From positions 62,001 through 126,000 of the forward strand of contig JALQBC010000056.1 in assembly GCA_023375675.1 (NCBI GenBank): a DNA stretch of 64,000 nt, given 5' to 3'. This DNA is from Cytospora piceicola (lineage: Eukaryota > Ascomycota > Sordariomycetes > Diaporthales > Cytosporaceae). The translations under genes and the position numbers were made by a program. Below are positions 1 through 10,634 of this stretch, in pieces (positions within the stretch are counted from its first letter, which is position 1; each line of letters begins with the position of its first letter). The notes under the pieces were generated by a model that was not told where the DNA came from, searched no databases, and saw only the letters and a list, made by a program, of their open reading frames with translations.

Positions 1-1357
1 TCGCACTCGGATACCCTCACACTCCGCCAACCACCAAGTTCCGAAGCTCCTCCCTATGTCAAACCAACCCATGCACAACGCCTGCTCGATAGCATGATAG
101 AGTTCCATAGGACCTCTTAAAAGTTCTCCTGTCTCTTTTGTGCATTGTTTGTTCCTTGTCTGCCCGCATCCGCGAGGATCACTGGTCCGGTGCCTCCTTC
201 CAGACCATGTATTGTAAGTCTTCCGAGATGGACGACAGCAGCGACTCCAGGCACCCAGGACTGCATCTTTGTAGTATCTGGTCATGAAGAGCAGGGCTTT
301 ATTGTCGAAACCCGGTCATTATCCAAGATTTCGAGGACCGTGTGTCAATCTTACAAACTCCCAACATGGTCCTTACAGCGATAGTTTCCAATATCATATT
401 AATAGTCAACTTCCAAGTCGATCCGATTGACTCCCAGGCAGCGCAGTTTGCTCTGGAGGCTTCTACCTATCGACCTCCGGAGGACTCATCCGTTGAAGCG
501 ATCCCTTAGCAGTCACCTTGTCATAGCCAACACCCTGGGGCACCTGTTAAAACCTCCCTTCAGCTGCTAGGCCCGTCCATCTACCACCCCGCCTTTACAC
601 ACCATGAAATCCTAGGGCGTCGGTGGATGATTTCAAGGCGGCTTTCTTTACCCACATACCACCCACCCCTCCCCACAACGAAATATGAGTATTTTGGCTC
701 CGGCTGACCGATCCACGCCACCTTCACCTTCTCCCCCGTACTATTTAACCACCACACACAACGACATATTATGAAGGATGCGGTTAAAGGAGACGTGAGG
801 CGAAGCCCTTGGTACTCTTCACCGTCCGGGAACTCCCTACGTTCACACATGCCATAGCATATCCTTGTCGGCGATGAAGACAATGTTCAAAACCATTAGG
901 AGGCCCTGATCTCGTCCGGAGCTTTGCTGAGGCCTTCCTTCCGAATGATATTCATTATTTCGATAGTAAAGATCGTCTTTGTGTTTCCCACGGCATGAAT
1001 GACATCGAAGCCTTCCGAACAGATAATGAGGATGCCATCGCGTGGTACCTTTTGATGATGGATATCGGGTTAAAAATTTCGAGGACTACCATTGGGGACT
1101 CCAGAGCAATCTCGTCAAACCCGTGGACTACATTGAATCTACTATCAAAGTCAGCATGTTGTGACTTTGAGGGCGGATTATTGATGGTAAGCTAATATCT
1201 GTGAACATGACTTAATCGTAATTCGGTTCCAGCGTTCTTCAAGTGCTCCTCTCGCTCAGAAACCGTGGAAGACCACGCCCAGATTCATGCGCTGGTTGGT
1301 CCACCCCATGTGGTATGGGTGAATCTAATCGTTCATCACTTTCTAAATACATGTAAT
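1..1357. other. Left edge, no gene identified
   Basis: No coding region could be supported here. Plus frame 1 is open from the first base to a TAA at 118-120 and could be the last 39 codons of a gene entering from the left, but the peptide has no recognisable motif. Other short open frames in the stretch look random. The right end is the 3' flank of the minus-strand ferroportin gene. Confidence 0.5.
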
Positions 1358-3166
1358 CTATTCCTTGTGACGGATGCACGGAGGCGCATGAAAAAGGTGT
1401 CCACGTCGCTTCCTCAAGAAATAAGCATACAAGCCACCGGCGGTGTAGACAGCTCCCACACTAATGAGCAGCGGCCATTGAAACTCATCTGGCCGAGAGA
1501 AAAGGATGGTCGTCAAGAAGGAAAGCATCTCGAAGAGGTTCTGGAACCCAGTCTCAACAGCTGAAAATGTGCCTCGGTGGTCGTCCTCAACTTCCTATTC
1601 TCTTGTCAACCCACTGAGAGAAGAAAAAACACGGGACTGAGTTGTGGACTTACATCCTGGATAATGTTCTGCGCACACAGATCAAAACCCCATAGTCCCA
1701 TCCGACTGAGCGCAACACCAACAGCAAGCCCTGTCGCAGAGACGATACTGTTCGTCTCCATACCCTCATAGCCGGATAAATACCACCCCAACGCCCCAGA
1801 AAGGCATGCAATCTGCCAGGCCAGGCTCCATATGCCTGCTCTGACAACACCGATCTTCCTCGTCAGATAAGGGGCAATCCACGTCGCGCTGATCTCGAAC
1901 ACACTGCTTCCAACACGGGCCATGCCGACAGCCCGGGATGTGTACCCAACGGCTAAGAGGTATGTGACCATTTGGCCGGAGAATGACAGCACCGTGAAAT
2001 ACAGTAGGGATAGGGCGAAAGAGGCGAGAAAGGCGGGGTGCTTGAAGTAGAAAGGGAGGGACTTGATGGGCAAAATATTATCGATGGTAGCCTCAAGAGT
2101 AGTCTTTGTGCTGACGCGGTTCCTGCGGACTTGGCCAGCAACCGGGTTCGCTTCGCTCAGGTTGTCGTCGGAGATTAGAGTTGTCTCAGCTGGCGGCTGG
2201 AGGCCAGAGACACATCTGTAGACCTGTGTTACTGGATTAGCTACTTATCAATCAGTATCTCTGGGATATAGGGAGTGTCAACACTGACCTTTTTGATGGC
2301 CACGTATTCTACAATGACAGATGCTAGATTCATACCAAGCGTTGTCCAAATCGAAACTTCGATAGAGGCCATAGCTACCAGAGATATAACGAATGGCCCA
2401 AGCAATTTGCAGGCGAGATCTATCCTTCGCATGCGAGCGTTCATGGCTAGAAACAAGTCAGCAACTGGTACTACGGTAGCGACTGTCGGAGATAGTTGAG
2501 GGATGGTAGAATATTCACCCCGGCGAGCAGCCTCATTGCCTTTGGTGATTATAACAACCTGATATATACCACGTCAGGACCCAGTTCAGTTTAGGCGCCC
2601 AGGCATCTGTGTATGAGGCAGACACGTACCCAATCTCTCTCAACCGAGATCATGTTCATCGTCGAGCACAACTTCTCAACCACAGCAAGGACTACGATGA
2701 CCACAAATATGCCATGTTCCTTTTCGGGCCCCAACGCTGCCGGCTTCAATAGGAGTGCGAGAAACAAAGCACAGCTGACAGCGACGGGCACACGCTGACC
2801 AATAATGGACGCTCGGATGACGCTGAGCCGATTGCCTTTTTCAATCCAGGAACCCACCGACTGTGCAAACATGATGTATCCAGCATTGCGGACGAGGGAG
2901 TAAATGGAGATGGGCATTAACGAGCCCGGGAATATGGAGGCGAGAAAAAGCGCGGCGCCGAACTCAAAGACACGCGAATTCCAGGCAGACAAGAAATGTG
3001 ACACGTAGAGCCTCAAGGCCAAGGACGTGGGGACGCCGGTGGCGATGACGGATGGATCAATTTCGGCATGCTCAGGCTGAAGAAGGCATTGTCCGGCTGA
3101 AGCGGGGACTGAGGCTTCTTCAATTTCAGCGTACTGTCGAAACTCCCCAGCGGTGATAGTGGCCAT
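1358..3166 (-). CDS. Ferroportin-type (SLC40) iron exporter
   Basis: Predicted polytopic membrane protein of the ferroportin (SLC40A, FPN1/IREG) family, which exports Fe2+ or related metals across plasma or organelle membranes. Five exons were read: 3166-2630, 2558-2519, 2446-2289, 2223-1654 and 1594-1358, all GT-AG, giving 513 aa. Family motifs are clear: SHFLSAWNSRVFEFGAALFLA in the first membrane segment, GNRLSVIRASIIGQR after the second, and RMRRIDLACKLLGP in the middle. Exon 2 is only 40 bases. The start is uncertain: ATG at 3166 has a strong context (CCCATGG), but the frame stays open to another ATG at 3346, which would add 60 residues without resemblance to the family. No iron-regulatory neighbour is evident. 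The family call is firm; the substrate is inferred. Confidence 0.88.
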
Positions 3167-5648
3167 GGGAATCGAAATACTACATTCTTCCTTGATTAGA
3201 CGGTGGTAATGGTGGAAGGATCCGAGAGATCTTGTCACCGGCCGGCGAATGTGTCGTTGAAATTCTAGGAAAACTGGGTCCAGCCGGCTACCGGATGAGT
3301 CAGCATTGTTGTTATCTAAAATACGTAGGTCACAGGGATAAAACATATTATTTGCCAACGATATGAGATAGGTAGCTAGAAGGGCAGCTCAGATCAGATC
3401 CGTTCTTCTTTGGCAAAGTTAAAAGGGCAGAATAATATGGTCAGACCCAGAACGGTAGGTAGTGAGACTGCCGTTTTATCTCTAGTGTTCCTACTGATAA
3501 CTGACTTGTTAGCTAATCAGTAATTATGGGAATGATACCCTCCTCTTAGGAGGCAAGGATCTTCAAAAGTATCCTGGTAAAGTTTTTAGTCCCTGTGACC
3601 TGTAGGTGTTCTGAAGTAAGTACCCATCCGTGTGACGTGGGTCTTCCTTCCTTCATGGCTGTCAGTCACTCCGGGCGGGCTGTGCTTGACTTATAATATC
3701 CATGGCTCTCTGTGTCATCTCAGCTCACAAGTTCCAGGTGAAAACAGATATCCCCGGGCCAATATTCCTTCCTTAGATCTCACAATAACTGGGGAGGTCC
3801 TAAAGTGAACACATAGAGACGTAGTTGTCCTGAAGTTTCAGCAATGGAGGCATTACAAACCAACTCAACTGGTCGCTTCACCGACCTCCAGACTCCAGTC
3901 CAGCAAAGAACGACCTTACATTCCATAAACAGCACAGGATTGTAGACCTCGATTTACAAAATTGGATCTGTAAAAATACCAAAACTGAGGACAGCGCATC
4001 AATGGCATAGATTCTAGAGCGGGTTCAACACTGCAGCTGCTTGCAGACACTCACAAGCCAATGGTTTCGCATCACGCAAGCTAGATACCTAGCCGTGGAG
4101 GAACCGATTACAGGAGAGCCAAGAATTAGGGGGATAGCGATATCCGGATAGAACCACTAACAATCACAAGATTCCTATATCTCTTCCTTTCTCGTCCTTG
4201 TCATCCGCAAGTCAATAGATCAGATTAAGCTGGCGGAGTCTCGCGGGGAGGGTCAGCAATTCAACCCGGAAATTCGTCTATTGTACACGATTTCCGGACC
4301 CGCCGTGGCCATCACCATGTCGCTTTATTTTTTGATATTTTTCTTATGGATGGGTTGGACAGCAAATCCAAGCATTAGTATATGGAGTCCCATAATCGCG
4401 GCCGCGCTGTTGAAGAATCGCTGTTATGGTGGATTGACGGTGGTTGGAATACCTTTCTGCAAGAAGAAAGGAGTTCATTACACCTTAACGATACTGGCAT
4501 GCCTCTCATCACTACTTGTCCCTGTACCGCATGCTTTATATCGGTGGGGGCATTTGTTGCGGAAGCGTTGCAAGTACAGTGGCTACCTCCTATATATTAT
4601 ATGGCTCATCCAAGCCACCTGTATGATATATAATAGGCATATGACATATAGGGGTAAGGGTTTACATACATTATTAGCCAATCCATCCGCTGGATGTATA
4701 TGACACATCAAGGGTTTATGCTATATATGGATATGATATATGGGGTGTAGCCACTGTACACTGTGTCTGTGGAGATTTAGGATCAGGGAGGATGGGAAAA
4801 ATCGGAAATGCCCACTGGGTTGTCGAGTGGAGATTGTTTCATCGTGGAAATCGGGGGTTTATAATTTCATGATTACGAGGGAATTGTTGGTTCGATGCAA
4901 ATGGAGAGTGTATGCGATACGGTTCTTCGGCGGGAAACGTTTCGAGACACAGTCACCTAGGCAAGAAGTGGCTAACATCGGATCTGTGAAAGAAATTGGC
5001 GTTTCTTTGAAGAGCTTCTGTTCTCGTTCAGGCTTCACAACGACAATGGCTTGCGCCCAGAATCTCCACTCTTATAGAAAGCAGTGAGAACAGATTCATG
5101 TCAACTGTCTTCAGTATCGATGAGCCATATGGCTGGCAACTCCCAAACAATCACGGCATCGAATTTTTCGTCAACCGACTGCCAAACCTGTGTCTAACCA
5201 ATGCATGCCAGGAAGATGTCCGTCGCCAACTCGTGCAACATTGAATGATGCCACCCGGGCAGTCAGAGGTGCTCTTGTGTGACGGTCCACACATCCTTTT
5301 CTGACCAGCCACAGGCTCAATATATCTCACAGATTATGTAGTGGCAAAAATACTTCGGAAATCGGTAAGCCTCCTACTGTGGTTTAGGCCCTTTTAGTTC
5401 AATCGCTCCCGTCAGTATTATTCCCGATATGGTAAGTTGCCGACACCCGAGATCACATCCCCCAGAGCCCGCTAACCCCTCATCACGAAATCCAAAGCAT
5501 GAGTTTGACTCATACAATACTGAAACGCGAGCCTCTCAGCCGGCGTAAAGGCAGCAAACAGTGGACTTTCAACCCAATTTGTACTTATCCCGCTCGTCTA
5601 TCTACTGCTCGTCTTCATCGCTTGGCCATCCCCTCTAAAGAACCCACC
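3167..5648. other. Intergenic region between ferroportin and sulfatase
   Basis: About 2.5 kb separating two divergent genes, so it should hold both promoters. Roughly 4590-4745 is rich in TATA, ATATG and GATATA words and is clearly more AT-rich than the flanks. The open frames here (for example 4281-4703) have no motif and stop-prone neighbours; I see no gene. The sulfatase frame is open back to 5499, but its first 50 residues look like translated leader. Confidence 0.5.
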
Positions 5649-7404
5649 ATGACCATCAAAATGGCTTCAACGCGCCCCAACATCATTTTCATCATGGCCG
5701 ATGACCATGCATCCAAAGCCATCAGTGCATACGGTGCCAATATCAACCACACGCCCAACATCGACCGGCTTGCCGCGGAGGGCATGTTGTTCCGACATGT
5801 CTACGTGACAAATTCGATTTGTACACCGTCGAGGGCAGCAATACTCTCAGGAATGCATAATCATGTCAATGGAGTTACAACTTTAGGGTCCAAAATCAAC
5901 ACAGAACTACCTAACGTCGCAAAACAGTTGCGATCAGGAGGATACCAGACGGCCATGATTGGGAAATGGCATCTAGGCGAAGGGAAAAATCATTCGCCCA
6001 GTGGGTTTGACTACTGGAGCGTCGTTCCCGGGCAGGGCGACTACTGGGATCCCGAGTTCATCGAGGCGGATGGCTCACACCATCTAGAAGGCTATGCCAC
6101 ACAGATTATTACTGACAAGACGCTCAACTTTATCAAGGGGCGAGACAAGTCCAGACCATTCTTTGCCATGTGCCACCACAAAGCACCGCATCGAAGCTGG
6201 GAGTGTCATGAAAAGCACAAGCACTTATATACATCGCCTGTGAAGGTCCCCGAGACCTTCACGGATGACTACAAGAACCGCGCAAAGGCGGCCAGAATTG
6301 CGAAGATGCGAGTGGCAGACGACCTCACGTAAGTTGGGCAACTACAAGCTAACACTCTTCAAAAGTGATACTTCCTGACTCGCTCGCTGGTCTAGATACT
6401 TCGATCTTGGTCTCTGCCAACCCGACGGTGGGAAGGAGAAGGGCGAGAAGCTATTCTCCGCGTATGGGATATCTCAACGAAAGATTCCTGCACCAACGGG
6501 CGAGGCCCTGAAAAGGCTTAAGCTCATTGACAAAGAAGATGGCACTGTCTTCACTTTCAAGGACGAGACAGAGCTCGCGGAGTTCAAGTACCAGCGGTAC
6601 ATGCAACGGTACCTCCGTACCATACAGGCGGTTGATGATTCAGTCGGAGAAGTTCTGGATTACCTCAATAATGAAGGACTGGACGAAAATACAGTCGTTA
6701 TATACACTTCAGATCAGGGATTTTATCTGGGCGAACAGTGAGCAATCATCTTCTCTACTTGCATAGTTCTTGAGCCCTGAGAGATGTTTGGTTCGGGAGC
6801 AAGAGACATTTGGAGGCTATATTCTTGAATTATGTCTCGTGACCCCTGTTTCGGAAGAAGACTGACTGATTATCACAGCGGCTGGTTTGACAAGAGATTC
6901 ATGTACGAGGAGTCGTTTCAAATGCCCTTCCTCATCAGATACCCCCCGGAGATTGAAAGTGGAACTATCTGTGAGGATATCGTGCAGAACGTGGACTTCG
7001 CGCCGCTGTTCCTCGACTTTGCACGTGTCAGGATACCGGATTACATGCAGGGTAAATCTTTCCGGTCTTTGTTGCGTGGCGAAACACCTGGGGACTGGCA
7101 ACAGGTTGCTTTTCACCACTACGTGGACAGAGACTGGATCCACAATACACGACCACACTATGGCGTCCGTGACCAACGCTTCAAGCTCATTTTCTGGTTT
7201 CGTTTGGATGGGCCCGAGGACCAGGAATGGGAATTGTTTGACTGCGATGAGGATGCGTTGGAGCTCTTCAGCGTTTACTCGGACCCCAGTTACGCGGATG
7301 TGGTGAGGAGGATGACCATTTTGTTGGAGAAGAAGATGGCAGAGATTGGCGTTGAACCCATCCACACGTCCAAGACTTTGGAGGAATCTTTTCGAGTTGA
7401 CTGA
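5649..7404 (+). CDS. Cys-type sulfatase (arylsulfatase family S1)
   Basis: Predicted sulfate-ester hydrolase of the alkaline-phosphatase superfamily. Exons 5649-6328, 6396-6737 and 6879-7404 join in frame to 515 aa. Asp18-Asp19 in the strand NIIFIMADD fit metal ligands. [11 protein letters not shown] at residues 58-68 is sulfatase signature 1, whose Cys58 would be oxidised to formylglycine; [13 protein letters not shown] is signature 2. The C-terminal part ([11 protein letters not shown], then ELFDC) resembles the DUF4976-type end common in bacterial sulfatases. The chosen ATG has a good context (CACCATGA); ATG 5661 is an alternative. No signal peptide is seen, so it is probably intracellular. 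Substrate unknown; choline sulfate, aryl sulfate or a glycan sulfate are all possible. No adjacent transporter is present. Confidence 0.9.
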
Positions 7405-8339
7405 GACCGCGAAAAGAGGGCGTTTTAAACTGTGCCATGGTTTTGGATGGCTTTCACAGGGGAAAGCTTTGCTCCCCATCACCAGAAAAACCATGTTCAT
7501 AGATCTTCAATGAGTACACATGCGTAAAGAAAAACGGAAGGGAAGTCCTCTCCGCTAACCATGGCTTGTCTAGCTGTCGGTTCCCATGGATATTCCGCTG
7601 CGCCCGGATACCAACTTCCGCTTATGATATCGATCACACTGCCTGCAACTGTGATACCCTGCCAGTGACAATGTAACAAGGTTCTAGGACTGAGAAAAGC
7701 TAAGGAAATCAAGGGGCTCCGGGTGAGAGAATATAGTATAGCCTGAATAAGCGTGTCAGGGGACCCGTCCCCGAATTTCGGATGACTTGTGTTCTCTCCC
7801 CAGCCAACTTCAGCCCCTTCTCCGCCATATTCTCGTTGAACAACCATGATCGTAGAGTAGAGGCTGCTCAGTCCCTTTCGCATCTGCATCAGTCCCGATA
7901 CGGTAAGACACCGTCATCCGAGGTGGGGGACCTCTGGGCGAATCTGGAGCTGGCGGCCTGCATTTTGTGACCGGGCCACAAAATGACGAATCGAACATAG
8001 GTCAACTGGTGGATATTGTGGGGCCAGGAAGTGAAGCTATCCGAAGCCACGGTTTCTGCGAAGCCAGACATATCTGTAATCTTCGTATCAAGGGAAATGT
8101 ACCACGTAGTAAGTGCCTACCCAACTATGGCCAAGTCGTACGCAGAGAAAGAATACAGGTATCGGTACTTCTCAAATATGAATGACAGTGCGACCTTCCG
8201 TTTCCTTATCAGACCTCTTATTCCTGAACTTTGAGGGGGGAGGCTGGGGTTTAGTTATTGCTCTAAGTGAAAATGGTATTGCTGATATCAAAGTCTCCCG
8301 ATCCAGCCCACTCCCGCCCCCGGCACACTTTGGTCTCTG
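7405..8339. other. Convergent 3' spacer
   Basis: About 0.9 kb between the ends of the sulfatase gene and the convergent transcription factor gene. Open frames on both strands overlap each other and show no family motif. I see no gene or clear repeat. Confidence 0.5.
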
Positions 8340-10634
8340 CTAATTCCTTTGGAAACCTGTGCCTATCTGGTCGTTTCCCCCATTGAGTGACGGCGGCCCT
8401 TCTCCCCTTTGTAGCCACGGAAGAGAGAATTTTGGTGGTCCGCCACCGGTCCGACGTCTGGGCTGGAGTTCCGGGTCCCATCTATCGACGAAGTCCGCAT
8501 TATTCGTCCATCCGAACTGCCATGAATCACCCTCAGGCGAAGTCCCTGGAGATATGACAAAGGAGTTGGAAGGCCTCCTTGGATCTTCCAGACTGGCAAC
8601 GATCCCTTGTGCTCTTGAAGAGGGACTGGGTGGGGAAATCGGAGCCACAGGAATCCCATTAGTCATTTTATTTGTGTCGTGACTCTCGTCTTCCGTGAAG
8701 TCTGCCTGTCTCAGAAGGCTATGAATGGCCAATCTCTGCCTCACTCTTGCTGCTGCACTCAAGCCTGCATCCGGGTCCCTGCCACTATTGGCTATTGGGC
8801 CGGGACTGGCCAGTCGACTAGGCGTGTTGGTCGTAGGCCTAAAGTTGAATTCAGATATGGCTCTCCTCATTTCTTCAATTACAGGCTTCACAAGTCTGCT
8901 GGTCGGGAAGAACCTCCGTAGTGCTGCGAGGCACAGTTCCACCCGACTGAGCGCCCATTCCTCGCGCGGTTTTGTGGCCGACTGTGAGAACTGTGCAATG
9001 AAGAGGAGCAGGCGGGTTGCGTGGTACCCGCATATGGCAGAGTCGTACTCTAGTGGACATGCCTGGTTTGATAGTTGATTCAGGGTGGCGAGAATGTCCA
9101 CAATGGCTGTGGCGTGTTGGAGGCAAAGCTGCTCTGCCTTGGCTAGGAGATCGGGCTCCAAGGCGTCCAACACGACTGCCGGTGCTGCTTCGCGGTACCC
9201 TGGTAGAAGAATACGATACAGATCGCATTGGCTCTGATGAAAGGACAGATATACAAGAATCTGCCGAGGTAGCCAAGGGCTATCGAGTAGTTGAGATATC
9301 CTCTCTGTCGTCAAGGCAGCACCGCTGGGAAGGTCAGTACTGATGCGTGTCAGATGTTGTTCGAATTCGTGCATAACCGTGGGTAATTGTGGAAAATCGT
9401 TGTCGTAGAGGGCCAGGGAACGCGTAAGCTTCATGAGATCTCGCCGTAACATCTCAAGTCGCACACATAGATGATATGAACCGAAGTCGCAGGACTGAAG
9501 TGATCTTTTGGTGCATTCGGATCGTGAGTCGCCGAAGTCTCGTTCCCAGCAGGGAAGCTCGAGGTAGATACATTCCACGGGACAGAGTTCAAATTCCGGG
9601 AGGCCTATGGAGAAGTATCGCTCGACCAACTTCAAGCTCCACATCAGCCGCCTCCTGACTTCCTGACCGACCCAATAGCTATGCCCTTGCACTGCGGTAG
9701 TCCTTTCGTGGTTGAGTCGTATCGCGGCTGCATCCCGGGCAGCAATGCCGGAAAGCATGAATGCCCGTTGGAAGGCTCCTTTCTCTATCCGGTAGAGGAT
9801 CACAAGCAACAAAGCTTGAAGTCGCGGGATATTAGGTGACTCTAGGTGTCTCCAAATGAGATCCTCCGCGGCTTGGATCCATGCCAGCTCAACGTGCTCC
9901 CTGCGCTGTTGAGACCCTTGATGATGGCTGGCGACGGCTGAGATGGCATACGAAAGACAGGTCTCCAGTTGTCCTTCGCTGCATTGGCGCATGGTTGTTT
10001 GTGGATGAAGAAAGGCATATGATGGGAGGGGATAGACATGTGTGAAATAAAATTCGACAAGAACCTGGATATCTGGAGGGAGTATTCCGGGACCCTTGAA
10101 TGAGTGGTTGACGGGTTGTTGCTCGAAGGTTGTTGTCCCGGGGGTCGTCGGTGTAAGTGAAGTAACTGAGGCGTCGTCCCCTCCGGATATGCTCTCAGCC
10201 ACGCCTGCAAACGTCGACTCGGTGGGCGTCCCGGCTGCGCTGCCTGTTGCGACGCGGCTGCCTCTCCTACGACCATCGTTCCCGTAGACGCATGTCACCC
10301 CTTTCTTCTTGCACGCAAGGCAAGGCGTTCCACCGGAACAGCGCACTTTTTGGTGTCGGCAGGCGGCGCACGCCTTGCTTGTCCTTCTTCTCTCCACGGG
10401 CCTGTCTGATGTCGGACTGGGATGCTCGGCGCTGCCCTCATCCGTTGTCGATACCGTCGGTGTCGGTGGAGCTGGATGCGTCACAAACGAACAGGCGAAC
10501 TTGAGCCTCTCACAGTCACCGCACCCTTTGTCGCCATGTATCCCATCGCAACGGACCTTTCGAAACCGACACTGCCTGCAAGTTTCTTTTGGCAAGCGGC
10601 CGGTAGCGCTAAACGTAGTGACGAACTGCTCCAT
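8340..10634 (-). CDS. Transcription factor with two tandem Zn2Cys6 clusters
   Basis: Single-exon gene for a 764 aa nuclear regulator. Two complete fungal zinc clusters lie at the N-terminus: Cys19-22-29-38-41-48 (spacing 2-6-8-2-6) and Cys89-92-99-105-108-115 (spacing 2-6-5-2-6), each followed by basic residues. Between them is a Ser/Thr/Pro-rich linker. A long central part (about 185-560) has the helical character of the fungal-specific transcription factor domain, with ILPPDIQVLVEFYFTHVYPL near its start. The C-terminal 150 residues are Pro/Ser-rich and disordered. Most family members carry one cluster, so the pair is unusual. Targets cannot be read from the sequence. No pathway genes adjoin; the nearest is the convergent sulfatase. 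Confidence 0.9.
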   Translation of the reverse strand: MEQFVTTFSATGRLPKETCRQCRFRKVRCDGIHGDKGCGDCERLKFACSFVTHPAPPTPTVSTTDEGSAEHPSPTSDRPVERRRTSKACAACRHQKVRCSGGTPCLACKKKGVTCVYGNDGRRRGSRVATGSAAGTPTESTFAGVAESISGGDDASVTSLTPTTPGTTTFEQQPVNHSFKGPGILPPDIQVLVEFYFTHVYPLPSYAFLHPQTTMRQCSEGQLETCLSYAISAVASHHQGSQQRREHVELAWIQAAEDLIWRHLESPNIPRLQALLLVILYRIEKGAFQRAFMLSGIAARDAAAIRLNHERTTAVQGHSYWVGQEVRRRLMWSLKLVERYFSIGLPEFELCPVECIYLELPCWERDFGDSRSECTKRSLQSCDFGSYHLCVRLEMLRRDLMKLTRSLALYDNDFPQLPTVMHEFEQHLTRISTDLPSGAALTTERISQLLDSPWLPRQILVYLSFHQSQCDLYRILLPGYREAAPAVVLDALEPDLLAKAEQLCLQHATAIVDILATLNQLSNQACPLEYDSAICGYHATRLLLFIAQFSQSATKPREEWALSRVELCLAALRRFFPTSRLVKPVIEEMRRAISEFNFRPTTNTPSRLASPGPIANSGRDPDAGLSAAARVRQRLAIHSLLRQADFTEDESHDTNKMTNGIPVAPISPPSPSSRAQGIVASLEDPRRPSNSFVISPGTSPEGDSWQFGWTNNADFVDRWDPELQPRRRTGGGPPKFSLPWLQRGEGPPSLNGGNDQIGTGFQRN

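Noticed and set aside
4281..5087. Two plus-strand frames of 140 and 115 codons in AT-rich spacer
   Set aside because: Composition follows the local TATA-rich DNA and no protein motif is present.
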